Shown here piece by piece: positions 1-4,909 of a stretch of DNA of 6,983 bases (within the stretch, counting starts at the first letter, position 1; each line of letters starts with the position of its first letter). A program made the translations under genes and the position numbers. The DNA comes from Methanobacteriota archaeon (GTDB lineage Archaea > Methanobacteriota > Methanobacteria > Methanobacteriales > Methanobacteriaceae), in assembly GCA_023409695.1 (NCBI GenBank), contig JAEYQZ010000221.1:1-6983 (forward strand), in the 5' to 3' direction. The notes under the pieces were generated by a model. It ran no database searches. It saw nothing but the letters and a program-made list of their open reading frames with translations, and was not told where the DNA came from.

Positions 1-478
1 TTGATCCTGATTTAAAAAAAATATTTTCTTGCTATCTATGAATATATTAAAAATAATTGATAAGTACATTAACTTGTATAATGAAGTAAATATATTTTAT
101 TATCACTCATGTAAGGAATGTTTTTGCTAATATTAATCTAATTATATGAAATAGCATTACTTAAATCAATCAATAAACTATCAATAAATATTTTACACAA
201 AATAATTGAACATGAGCGTACTACATATATACCAATAACTTAAAACGCTAATTTTAATAAAATTTGACTTATATTTAAATTAAATTAATAAATATGTTGT
301 TGTATAACTTCCAATTGAGCATTATATTATAGAATTCAATAAATTAATCACATAGAGTTGAGCATATAATTGATTATAGGCAAGACATTTTTAAATGGTG
401 AATAACATAATTTATTTAACTTATAGATTGAATAAATTTTAATTGATTACATTTAACTCTTTAAAAACGTTGTTGTGA

Positions 479-488
479 TTAATAAAAT
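479..488 (+). promoter_or_regulatory. Possible TATA box of the HEAT-repeat gene
   Basis: The A/T stretch TTAATAAAAT lies about 26 bases before a plausible transcription start near 510, which would leave a leader of about 24 nt carrying the GGTGAT ribosome site. An alternative box is CTTTAAAAAC at about 459-468. The whole region is so AT-rich that neither can be preferred firmly. Confidence 0.25.
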
Positions 489-495
489 GAATATC

Positions 496-523
496 TACTA
501 TTTAGTAATTTACTATAAGTAAA
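496..523. promoter_or_regulatory. Tandem palindromes at the HEAT gene leader
   Basis: TACTA-TT-TAGTA (496-507) is followed at once by TTTACT-ATA-AGTAAA (509-523). The two also resemble each other as direct repeats (TACTATTTAGTAA versus TACTATAAGTAA), spaced about one and a half helical turns apart. They lie over the expected transcription start and touch the ribosome site. They could be paired operator sites or a weak leader hairpin. The pairs are almost all A-T, so chance occurrence is quite possible. Confidence 0.3.
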
Positions 524-533
524 GGTGATTTAT

Positions 534-1103
534 ATGGCTAATGAAATTAACACCCTCATAAAAAACTTAAAAGATGGAGATGTAGAAGCTAGAAAGGAAG
601 CAGCAGAAGAAATTGGTAAATCAGGAGATTCAGATGGAATTGAACCTCTTATTGAAGCTTTTAGCGATGAAAGTCCTGCAGTTAGATTCCAGGCTGCTAA
701 ATCTCTTGGAGAAATAGGGAATCCTGCAATAGAACCATTAATGGAAGCTTTAAAAAATGATAACGAAGGAAAAATAAAAAAATATATCACCCTTGCCCTT
801 AAAGACATTGGTGATGTCAGCGTTGTCGATACTTTAATCGATATTTTAAATGATGATGATTTTGCAGTTCGAAAATTTGCAGCAAAAGCTTTAGGGGAAA
901 TAGGAGATAAAAAAGCTGTTGAACCTCTTATTGAGTCATTAACTGATGAAGATTGGGGAGTTAAAGTAGCTACACTTAAAGCCCTGGGTGATCTTAATGA
1001 TGAAAGAGCTATAGATCCAATTAAAAAAGCAAGAAGGGCTGCTACTGGAGATAAAGACCTTAAAAAAGTTGCAAATAAAGCTTTAAAGAAAATAGGTAAA
1101 TAA
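534..1103 (+). CDS. HEAT-repeat (PBS-lyase type) protein
   Basis: A 189-residue soluble protein built almost wholly of about six HEAT-like helical repeats of about 31 residues, starting near residues 4, 36, 66, 98, 129 and 160. Repeats 2, 4 and 5 show the PBS-lyase/EZ-HEAT pattern (I/V-EPLIE-L-DE---VR--AAKALGEIGD). Repeat 3 is degenerate, and repeat 6 is a basic cap ending in KKIGK. Such repeats form a curved solenoid for protein binding. In this family they often act as scaffolds or phycocyanobilin-lyase-like adaptors, but the partner cannot be told here. The ATG at 534 is chosen over an in-frame GTG at 525 because AAGGTGAT (522-529) is a good ribosome site for the ATG, and the GTG lies inside it. 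There is no signal peptide or membrane segment. It is a single gene that converges on the coiled-coil gene. Family assignment is confident; the biological role is unknown. Confidence 0.9.
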   Translation: MANEINTLIKNLKDGDVEARKEAAEEIGKSGDSDGIEPLIEAFSDESPAVRFQAAKSLGEIGNPAIEPLMEALKNDNEGKIKKYITLALKDIGDVSVVDTLIDILNDDDFAVRKFAAKALGEIGDKKAVEPLIESLTDEDWGVKVATLKALGDLNDERAIDPIKKARRAATGDKDLKKVANKALKKIGK

Positions 1104-1138
1104 TTTTAATTAAAATAATTATTTTGAATCATGATTTA

Positions 1139-1182
1139 AATTTTTTTACGGCTTAAGTTCCGTCTTTTTTTCTTATTTTTTT
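1139..1182 (+). terminator. T-rich terminator region after the HEAT gene
   Basis: A T7 tract (1141-1147) is followed by a small hairpin ACGG-N8-CCGT (1148-1163) and two further T-rich tracts (1165-1171 and 1176-1182). Archaeal RNA polymerase stops at oligo-T tracts, so this is a reasonable terminator for the plus-strand gene. It overlaps the last codons of the converging coiled-coil gene, whose lysine-rich C-terminus (KKIRKK) is encoded by the same tract read from the other strand. Confidence 0.4.
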
Positions 1183-1878
1183 AAGAATGTTACCCATGAC
1201 ACCGCCTTTTTCCATTTCCTTGATAATATTATCCTTTTCCTGGACTACGCCCCAGAGCAGTTCATGGCTTTTCTTTAATTTATCGTATTCATCCTTAGTT
1301 AATTCAACTTCATTTATTTTAAGCCGTAAAGATTCTTTCTCAAGGGTACGTAAATCAGTTAATCTTTTAACTTCTCTTTCAAGGTCTTTATTTGCAGCAT
1401 TTAAATCTTTATATTGGTTATAGATAGCATTAAGTTCTTCTATGTCCTTATTAAGCATTTCAACTTCAGCCTGATAGCCATCATTAACCTTTTTAATATC
1501 TAACTGGAGTTCTTCAATCTGCGATTCATGCAAATCACTGAGATTTCTTATTTTTTGATCTCGTTCCATTAATTCATGATCTTTCTCATCTAATAATTCT
1601 CTTAGATTAAGAATTTCCTGATCTTTTTCGCTTAATGACTGCTTTAGCTCGTTAAAACTAGAACTTGTGTCTTCTGAACCTTGAAATTCCTGCTGGAAAT
1701 CTGCCTCACTTAAAATTACAATATTTTCTATATCTTCAAAATTAGTGCCTTCAATTTGCTCTTTCTTGACAGGTATCATATACCGTCGGGTAATCTTTTT
1801 AGTGCCATCTTCTGATTTTGCCTTTGATGTTCTTTCATATTTTTTAAGTTTGCAGTATAAAACAGGGATATCTTTCAT
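1153..1878 (-). CDS. Coiled-coil protein with small N-terminal domain, function unknown
   Basis: A 241-residue protein with three parts. Residues 1-62 look like a small beta-rich, basic domain (LYCKLKKYERTSKAKS, then RRYMIPVKKEQI and ENIVILSEADF). Residues about 74-223 are a long highly charged heptad-type coiled coil, rich in E, K, L and N, with only one clear hydrophobic interruption near LLWGVV (207-212). Residues 225-241 form a short Gly-containing basic tail (GGVMGNILKKIRKK) that could bind membrane or nucleic acid. I recognise no family. The N-terminal part vaguely recalls small archaeal DNA-associated beta-hairpin domains, but that is only an impression. Cytoplasmic, with no signal peptide. 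The ATG has no ribosome site, while a TATA-like box lies about 27 bases upstream, so the message is probably leaderless. It is transcribed alone, divergent from msrB and convergent with the HEAT gene. Confidence 0.8.
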   Translation of the reverse strand: MKDIPVLYCKLKKYERTSKAKSEDGTKKITRRYMIPVKKEQIEGTNFEDIENIVILSEADFQQEFQGSEDTSSSFNELKQSLSEKDQEILNLRELLDEKDHELMERDQKIRNLSDLHESQIEELQLDIKKVNDGYQAEVEMLNKDIEELNAIYNQYKDLNAANKDLEREVKRLTDLRTLEKESLRLKINEVELTKDEYDKLKKSHELLWGVVQEKDNIIKEMEKGGVMGNILKKIRKKDGT

Positions 1879-1901
1879 TGAATGTGAATATATTAACTTC
1901 T

Positions 1902-1916
1902 AATATATAACTTTTG
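1902..1916 (-). promoter_or_regulatory. TATA/BRE promoter of the coiled-coil gene
   Basis: Read on the minus strand, CAAAAG followed by TTATATATTA matches an archaeal BRE plus TATA box. Its centre is about 27 bases before the start codon ending at 1878, which places the transcription start essentially at the ATG. No Shine-Dalgarno sequence is present, so a leaderless message is the simplest reading. Confidence 0.5.
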
Positions 1917-1951
1917 AGTTATTTTAGATTAAATTAATTAAATGCATTTGT

Positions 1952-1964
1952 AATAAATTATTTA
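1952..1964 (+). promoter_or_regulatory. Possible TATA box of msrB
   Basis: AATAAATTATTTA is centred about 31-33 bases before the msrB ATG. The bases just upstream of that ATG show no clear ribosome site, so a very short leader or none is likely. A 10-bp palindrome, AAATGCATTT (1940-1949), lies between this box and the divergent promoter at 1902-1916. Confidence 0.3.
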
Positions 1965-1990
1965 GATAAAAACATACAATATAAAAAGAT

Positions 1991-2443
1991 ATGAAAACTG
2001 ATCCAGAAAAAATAAAGATTTATTCATCTCTAACTGGAAGTGTAGAACTGATGGAAAAGGTAGAAAAAACTGATGAAGAATGGAAAGAAATACTTACTCC
2101 TAAACAGTTTGATGTATCGAGAAAAAAAGGCACTGAAATGGCATTTACTGGAAAATATCATGACTGCCATGAGGATGGAATTTACAGGTGTGTATGCTGT
2201 GACATTGATTTATTTGATTCTAAAACAAAATTTGAATCAGGAACTGGTTGGCCTAGTTTCTGGGAGCCAATAGCAGAAGAAAATGTGAAAACAGAAACAG
2301 ATGAAAGCCACAATATGATCCGAACTGAAGTTTTATGTACCCTTTGTGACGCTCATTTGGGCCATGTATTTGATGACGGCCCCCCACCAACAGGAAAAAG
2401 ATACTGTATGAATTCTGCATCTTTGAAGTTTGTTAAAAGATAA
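1991..2443 (+). CDS. msrB: Peptide-methionine (R)-S-oxide reductase MsrB
   Basis: A cytosolic enzyme that reduces the R-diastereomer of methionine sulfoxide in oxidised proteins back to methionine. The 150 residues cover the usual single SelR/MsrB domain. Zinc is held by two CxxC pairs: C67/C70 (in CVCC) and C116/C119 (CTLC). The substrate-site block GTGWPSFWEPI starts at 84. The C-terminal signature GHVFDDGPPPTGKRYCMNSASLKF carries the catalytic cysteine C139. The recycling cysteine that many MsrBs have just before GWPSF is a threonine here (ESGTGWPSF). Regeneration must use another cysteine (C59 in KYHDCHEDG and C69 are the spare ones) or direct reduction by a thiol donor. The glutaredoxin at 4470-4721 is a nearby thiol protein but is not co-transcribed. 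It is a stand-alone gene converging on the hydrolase gene. Identification is very secure. Confidence 0.97.
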   Translation: MKTDPEKIKIYSSLTGSVELMEKVEKTDEEWKEILTPKQFDVSRKKGTEMAFTGKYHDCHEDGIYRCVCCDIDLFDSKTKFESGTGWPSFWEPIAEENVKTETDESHNMIRTEVLCTLCDAHLGHVFDDGPPPTGKRYCMNSASLKFVKR

Positions 2444-2461
2444 ACCTTTTGAGTTAATAAA

Positions 2462-2486
2462 ACTTTATTTTACATTTTATTTTTCT
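2462..2486 (+). terminator. T-rich terminator after msrB
   Basis: Several T clusters (ACTTTATTTTACATTTTATT and on into TTTTTC) begin about 20 bases after the msrB stop and run into the 3' end of the converging hydrolase gene. No hairpin is present; oligo-T alone is enough for archaeal termination. Confidence 0.35.
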
Positions 2487-3307
2487 ATTAATTCATATAT
2501 ATCTTCGCGCCTGCCTTTTAATACTGGTAATTCATCACGTACTTCTTTAATTTTAGATAATTTTATATTACCATAAATTATTTCTTCTTTCGCACTGGCT
2601 CTAACTAAAATCTCACCCCAAGGGTCAGCAACCATGGAATTACCATATGCAACATATGAAAGTTCTTCGTTTCGAGCAGGAGATGCAGCAACCATGTAGA
2701 GTTGATTATCAATTGCCCTACCTCTAATTAAAGTTTCCCAGTGCGCAGGGCCAGTAGTCATGTTGAATGCACCAGGTATAACAATTAGTTCTGCCCCTTC
2801 AAGTGCCATAAGCCTTAAAAGCTCAGGGAACCTTATGTCATAACATATTGCTACTCCTATTTTGCAGAGTTCTGTATCAATTAAAGTAATCTGATTACCT
2901 GCACTTAAAGTGTCTGATTCTTTAAAACTAATCTTTCCAGGAATATCAATATCAAAAAGGTGTATTTTCCTGTGAGATCCAATTATTTCTCCCTTTCTAT
3001 TAAATATAAAACTGGAATTGTATAATTTATTATCATTTAATTCAGGTATGGAACCTGCTATAACATATATATTTGAATCTTTTGCTGCTTCTTTCATTGC
3101 TTTAAGAGTTTTACTGTCTTTTTTCTCTTCTGCATATTCTTTAAACTTTTCGTTGTCGTATGGACAATTGAACATTTCGGGTAAAATCACCAGATCGCTT
3201 TTATTTTCTGCTGCTGTTTTAATCATGTCTAAAGCATTCTTTATATTAGAATCTTTATCATCAATGACCTTCATTTGACATAAAGCAAGTTTAAACTGGT
3301 CTTTCAT
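2477..3307 (-). CDS. Carbon-nitrogen hydrolase, Nit2/omega-amidase type
   Basis: A 276-residue cytosolic nitrilase-superfamily amidase, full length for the family. The catalytic Glu-Lys-Cys triad is visible: E44 in ILPEMFNCPY, K114 in HRKIHLFD, and C155 in GVAICYDIRFPEL. E130 (FKES) matches the extra glutamate of the Nit2 branch. FNCPYDNEKF, HLFDIDIPGKISF and GAFNMTTGPAHWETLIRGRAIDNQ are typical of omega-amidases, which hydrolyse 2-oxoglutaramate or 2-oxosuccinamate to the oxo-acid and ammonia. Related branches act on deaminated glutathione or carbamoylated amines, so the exact substrate is an inference. It is the second gene of an operon: it starts 13 nt after the receiver gene ends, with only a weak GTGAT ribosome site, so expression probably depends on transcription from the upstream promoter. 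The pairing suggests signalling coupled to nitrogen salvage but does not prove it. Confidence 0.92.
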   Translation of the reverse strand: MKDQFKLALCQMKVIDDKDSNIKNALDMIKTAAENKSDLVILPEMFNCPYDNEKFKEYAEEKKDSKTLKAMKEAAKDSNIYVIAGSIPELNDNKLYNSSFIFNRKGEIIGSHRKIHLFDIDIPGKISFKESDTLSAGNQITLIDTELCKIGVAICYDIRFPELLRLMALEGAELIVIPGAFNMTTGPAHWETLIRGRAIDNQLYMVAASPARNEELSYVAYGNSMVADPWGEILVRASAKEEIIYGNIKLSKIKEVRDELPVLKGRREDIYELIEK

Positions 3308-3320
3308 TTAATCACTATAT

Positions 3321-3761
3321 TTAATTTTTAAGGTCATGAGACTGCCTTATCATATCAATCCAGAAATCTTCAAGGCTTTTTAAAACCTTGATGAAACTAT
3401 CAAGATTTGCAGGTTTGGTTATAAAAGAATTAGCATAATTATATGTTTCAGAAATATCTTCAGGTGCACTGGATGTGGTCAAAATTATAACAGGAATAGA
3501 TTTTAAACTTTCATCTTCCTTTATTTCTACTAGAACTTCACGACCGTCTTTACGAGGTAAATTAAGATCCAGTAACACTAGATCTGGTCTTGGAGCATTT
3601 TTATATTCTCCTTTCTTATATAAAAATTCCATAGCTGCTATACCATTGTTTACAACGTGCATTTTATTTTGTGTTGCAAAATCCTTAAATATTTCCTTTA
3701 TTAAGCGTACATCAGCCGGATTATCTTCAACTAATAAAATTTCCACATAATCGCCTAACAA
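3321..3761 (-). CDS. Single-domain response regulator (Rcp1-like receiver)
   Basis: A 146-residue stand-alone receiver domain with no output domain. The acidic pocket is E12-D13 (LLVEDNPAD), the phospho-acceptor is D65 (DLVLLDLNLPRKDG), the switch Thr is in ILTTSSAPED (T95/T96), and the conserved Lys is K116 (SFITKP). The VEDNPADVRLIKE start and the C-terminal FWIDMIRQ helix are typical of the Rcp1-like receivers that partner phytochrome-type or PAS histidine kinases and are numerous in methanogens. It would take phosphate from a kinase encoded elsewhere and act through protein contacts. The start is TTG, chosen because GGGAGG (minus strand, 3769-3774) lies 7 nt ahead of it and no ATG is available before the conserved core. 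First gene of the operon with the Nit2-like hydrolase; divergent from the small gene at 3901. Confidence 0.95.
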   Translation of the reverse strand: MLGDYVEILLVEDNPADVRLIKEIFKDFATQNKMHVVNNGIAAMEFLYKKGEYKNAPRPDLVLLDLNLPRKDGREVLVEIKEDESLKSIPVIILTTSSAPEDISETYNYANSFITKPANLDSFIKVLKSLEDFWIDMIRQSHDLKN

Positions 3762-3797
3762 TTGTATTCCTCCCTTGCACTGTTTTATATTTCAATA

Positions 3798-3812
3798 CTG
3801 ATATACTTTATT
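3798..3812 (-). promoter_or_regulatory. TATA box of the receiver-hydrolase operon
   Basis: On the minus strand AATAAAGTATATCAG places a TATA-like core near 3801-3808. A start about 26 bases downstream (near 3779) gives a short leader of about 18 nt that just includes the GGGAGG ribosome site. The geometry fits well, but the region is AT-rich. Confidence 0.4.
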
Positions 3813-3824
3813 AACACAATATCC

Positions 3825-3841
3825 GTTTATTAATAATAAAC
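3825..3841. promoter_or_regulatory. Perfect 17-bp palindrome, candidate operator
   Basis: GTTTATTA-A-TAATAAAC is a perfect inverted repeat of 8-bp arms around one base. It lies in the middle of the divergent intergenic region, upstream of the predicted TATA box of each flanking unit (about 3801-3812 on the minus strand, about 3842-3854 on the plus strand). That position suits a dimeric regulator controlling both. Because only one pair per arm is G-C, chance occurrence in such AT-rich DNA cannot be excluded. Confidence 0.35.
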
Positions 3842-3854
3842 TTAAAAATTTTTA
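3842..3854 (+). promoter_or_regulatory. Possible TATA box of the 92-residue protein gene
   Basis: TTAAAAATTTTTA is centred about 53 bases before the ATG, predicting a start near 3875 and a leader of about 25 nt containing the GGGGGT ribosome site. It directly abuts the 17-bp palindrome. Weakly supported. Confidence 0.25.
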
Positions 3855-3900
3855 CATAACAGTTATTAAACTAAAGGTAATATCTATCGGGGGTAAAGAT

Positions 3901-4179
3901 ATGGATAATCAAAAGTTACAAGATAAAGGTGATTTGGAAAGGTCAGCAAAGGAATTAAGGAAATTTAAAGAAATTGAATTAACTGTAGATAATTACATAC
4001 TTGAACTTGAAGAATCAGGTGATTTAACTAATGTCTTTCAATTCACTAAGGAAATGGCTAATATAGTTATCTTTTTAGCAGAAAATGATAGGAAAGGTAC
4101 ACTGTTTAATTTCGTGACAGATTATTTGGAGAAAATGATTGATAAAGGCAAAATAATCCGCCAGGAAAAGGGATTATAA
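3901..4179 (+). CDS. Small helical protein of unknown function
   Basis: A 92-residue, charged, probably all-helical cytosolic protein. I recognise no family. An N-terminal charged helix (about 10-40, LERSAKELRKFKEIELTVDNYILELEE) is followed by a more hydrophobic amphipathic region (TNVFQFTKEMANIVIFLAEND, 42-62) and a basic C-terminal helix (FVTDYLEKMIDKGKIIRQEKG). It has no cysteine or histidine and no membrane segment, so a catalytic or metal role is unlikely; an adaptor or regulatory role is a guess. Coding is supported by a strong GGGGGT ribosome site 6 nt before the ATG (3889-3894), codon use like its neighbours, and T-tracts after the stop. It is divergent from the receiver-hydrolase operon across a palindrome, which hints at shared regulation. 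Confidence 0.75.
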   Translation: MDNQKLQDKGDLERSAKELRKFKEIELTVDNYILELEESGDLTNVFQFTKEMANIVIFLAENDRKGTLFNFVTDYLEKMIDKGKIIRQEKGL

Positions 4180-4198
4180 GGTAAACACAGAAATTAAT

Positions 4199-4238
4199 GT
4201 TTTTTTAATCTATATTTTAAATATTAATCTCTTTTTTT
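4199..4238 (+). terminator. Two oligo-T tracts after the small gene
   Basis: T7 tracts at 4200-4206 and 4232-4238 follow the stop codon by about 20 and 53 bases, as expected for archaeal oligo-T termination. No hairpin precedes them. Confidence 0.4.
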
Positions 4239-4398
4239 CAAGTATATATTAGCCTTATTTGCATGGGATCCGTATTATTTAGCTTTGTTAATTGAAATCT
4301 GGTTAATAATTGATGGAATAGCATTATTCTCTGTCAGTCCATCTGATTTAATAAGCGGGAATGAATCAACATTCCAAAATAAGGATATTTTAATTTAG
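4228..4398 (+). pseudogene. Possible remnant of a small membrane-protein gene
   Basis: This frame is open for 56 codons and ends at TAG 4396-4398. It reads as a plausible hydrophobic segment (LFAWDPYYLALLIEIWLI then IDGIALFSVSPSDLI), with Trp and Pro residues and a higher GC content than the surrounding DNA. It has no ATG or GTG start and no ribosome site, and it begins just after a stop at 4225-4227. The only alternative start is TTG at 4285. It could be a decayed gene piece or a chance frame. The remaining DNA between 4180 and 4469 holds T-tracts and a 6-bp inverted repeat GGAATG-N6-CATTCC (4358-4375). Confidence 0.2.
4358..4375. repeat. Short inverted repeat GGAATG-N6-CATTCC
   Basis: A perfect 6-bp stem with a 6-base loop (AATCAA). 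Three of the six pairs are G-C, unusual for the intergenic DNA here. It has no T-tract behind it on the plus strand, so it is not a classical terminator. It may be the 3' boundary of a small RNA or part of decayed coding DNA. Confidence 0.3.
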
Positions 4399-4469
4399 AC
4401 AAGCTCTTTTTATTAAAATTTAGGACAAGTAAATAAAATTTAAAAGTAGATTTATGCAGGTTGATATAA

Positions 4470-4721
4470 TCAGTCATTTATTCCCATTAAGTAAGAATAA
4501 TCATTTGGTTTATATCCTACAACTACTTTCTCTCCTATTTTTACAAATGGAAATCCGTTAGCGCCATATTCACGCATTTCTTCCAGTATTTTTGTGCGCT
4601 CTTCGTCATCTGCTAAATCAAAATCTGTATATTCAAAGGGTATGTTATGATCTTTAAAGAATTCTTTTGTCTTTTTGCACCATGGGCAGGTACTTAAAGT
4701 ATACATTTTTACTTTTTCCAT
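4470..4721 (-). CDS. Glutaredoxin-like protein (CPWC)
   Basis: An 83-residue thioredoxin-fold protein of the short glutaredoxin/NrdH size class, acting in cytosolic dithiol-disulfide exchange. Redox motif C12-P-W-C15 follows the first strand (VKMYTLST). The cis-proline is P58 (NGFPFVKIG), and VVGY (67-70) resembles the usual glycine turn of glutaredoxins. In methanogens such proteins may be reduced by thioredoxin reductase-type or ferredoxin-linked systems rather than glutathione, so the electron donor is not deducible. The start is secure: AGGAGGT (minus strand, 4728-4734) lies 6 nt before the ATG. It has its own promoter and is not in an operon with the upstream zinc-ribbon gene, which ends 188 bases away. 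It could serve as reductant for MsrB or ribonucleotide reductase; that is inference. Confidence 0.93.
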   Translation of the reverse strand: MEKVKMYTLSTCPWCKKTKEFFKDHNIPFEYTDFDLADDEERTKILEEMREYGANGFPFVKIGEKVVVGYKPNDYSYLMGIND

Positions 4722-4770
4722 ATTTTTACCTCCTAATACTGCTTAATTTAGATTAAATTAATATTAAATG

Positions 4771-4783
4771 AATATAAAGGTTC
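4771..4783 (-). promoter_or_regulatory. TATA/BRE promoter of the glutaredoxin gene
   Basis: On the minus strand GAACC-TTTATATT is a near-ideal archaeal TATA box with a BRE-like stretch ahead of it. It predicts a start near 4748 and a leader of about 26 nt carrying AGGAGGT. Confidence 0.5.
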
Positions 4784-4909
4784 AAATGTGCCTTTTTATA
4801 ATTGTTATAATTTCATGCTTATCTTATTATTTATCATATAATACTTATTACTTTTGTTATGTGTCAAATAGAACTCTTTTTAAATAAGAGGTAGCATCTA
4901 TAAAACAGA

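Larger units (their letters stand above)
1..533. other. Gene-free, very AT-rich intergenic region
   Basis: No convincing coding region lies here: all frames are broken often, and the longest ATG-started frame is 30 codons without a ribosome site. The sequence is extremely AT-rich, as is usual for intergenic DNA of low-GC methanogens. It holds two copies of TTGAGCAT (315-322 and 358-365). The second is followed at 389-399 by TTTTAAATGGT, an arrangement seen again near 5929-5972. Two short palindromes lie just before the HEAT gene (496-523). It is long for an archaeal intergenic region and could hide an untranslated RNA, but no stable GC-containing structure was seen. Confidence 0.6.

Noticed and set aside
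3..41. Frame open from the left edge (DPDLKKIFSCYL then stop), possibly the end of an upstream gene.
   Set aside because: Only 12 codons are visible and other frames are no worse, so a partial gene cannot be supported.
38..130. A 30-codon ATG frame ending in a Cys-rich tail (HSCKECFC).
   Set aside because: No ribosome site, AT-driven composition and a length expected by chance; the CxxC at the end is suggestive but not enough.
165..190. Direct repeats of TCAATAAA resembling a short repeat array.
   Set aside because: Only two exact copies of an AT-rich 8-mer, with no regular spacing of longer units; not a CRISPR array or origin iteron set.
525..533. Upstream GTG start for the HEAT protein adding three residues.
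   Set aside because: The GTG lies within the AAGGTGAT ribosome site that serves the ATG at 534.
530..808. Minus-strand frame opposite the HEAT repeats.
   Set aside because: Its regularity comes from the repeats on the plus strand; it is an antisense shadow.
1991..4721. An oxidative-stress island or operon linking msrB, the hydrolase and glutaredoxin.
   Set aside because: The genes alternate strand and have separate promoters, with unrelated genes between them; proximity alone does not support a system.
4874..4890. CTCTT-N7-AAGAG hairpin after the zinc-ribbon gene as an intrinsic terminator.
   Set aside because: A five-pair stem with only weak T content behind it on the minus strand; too weak to call.
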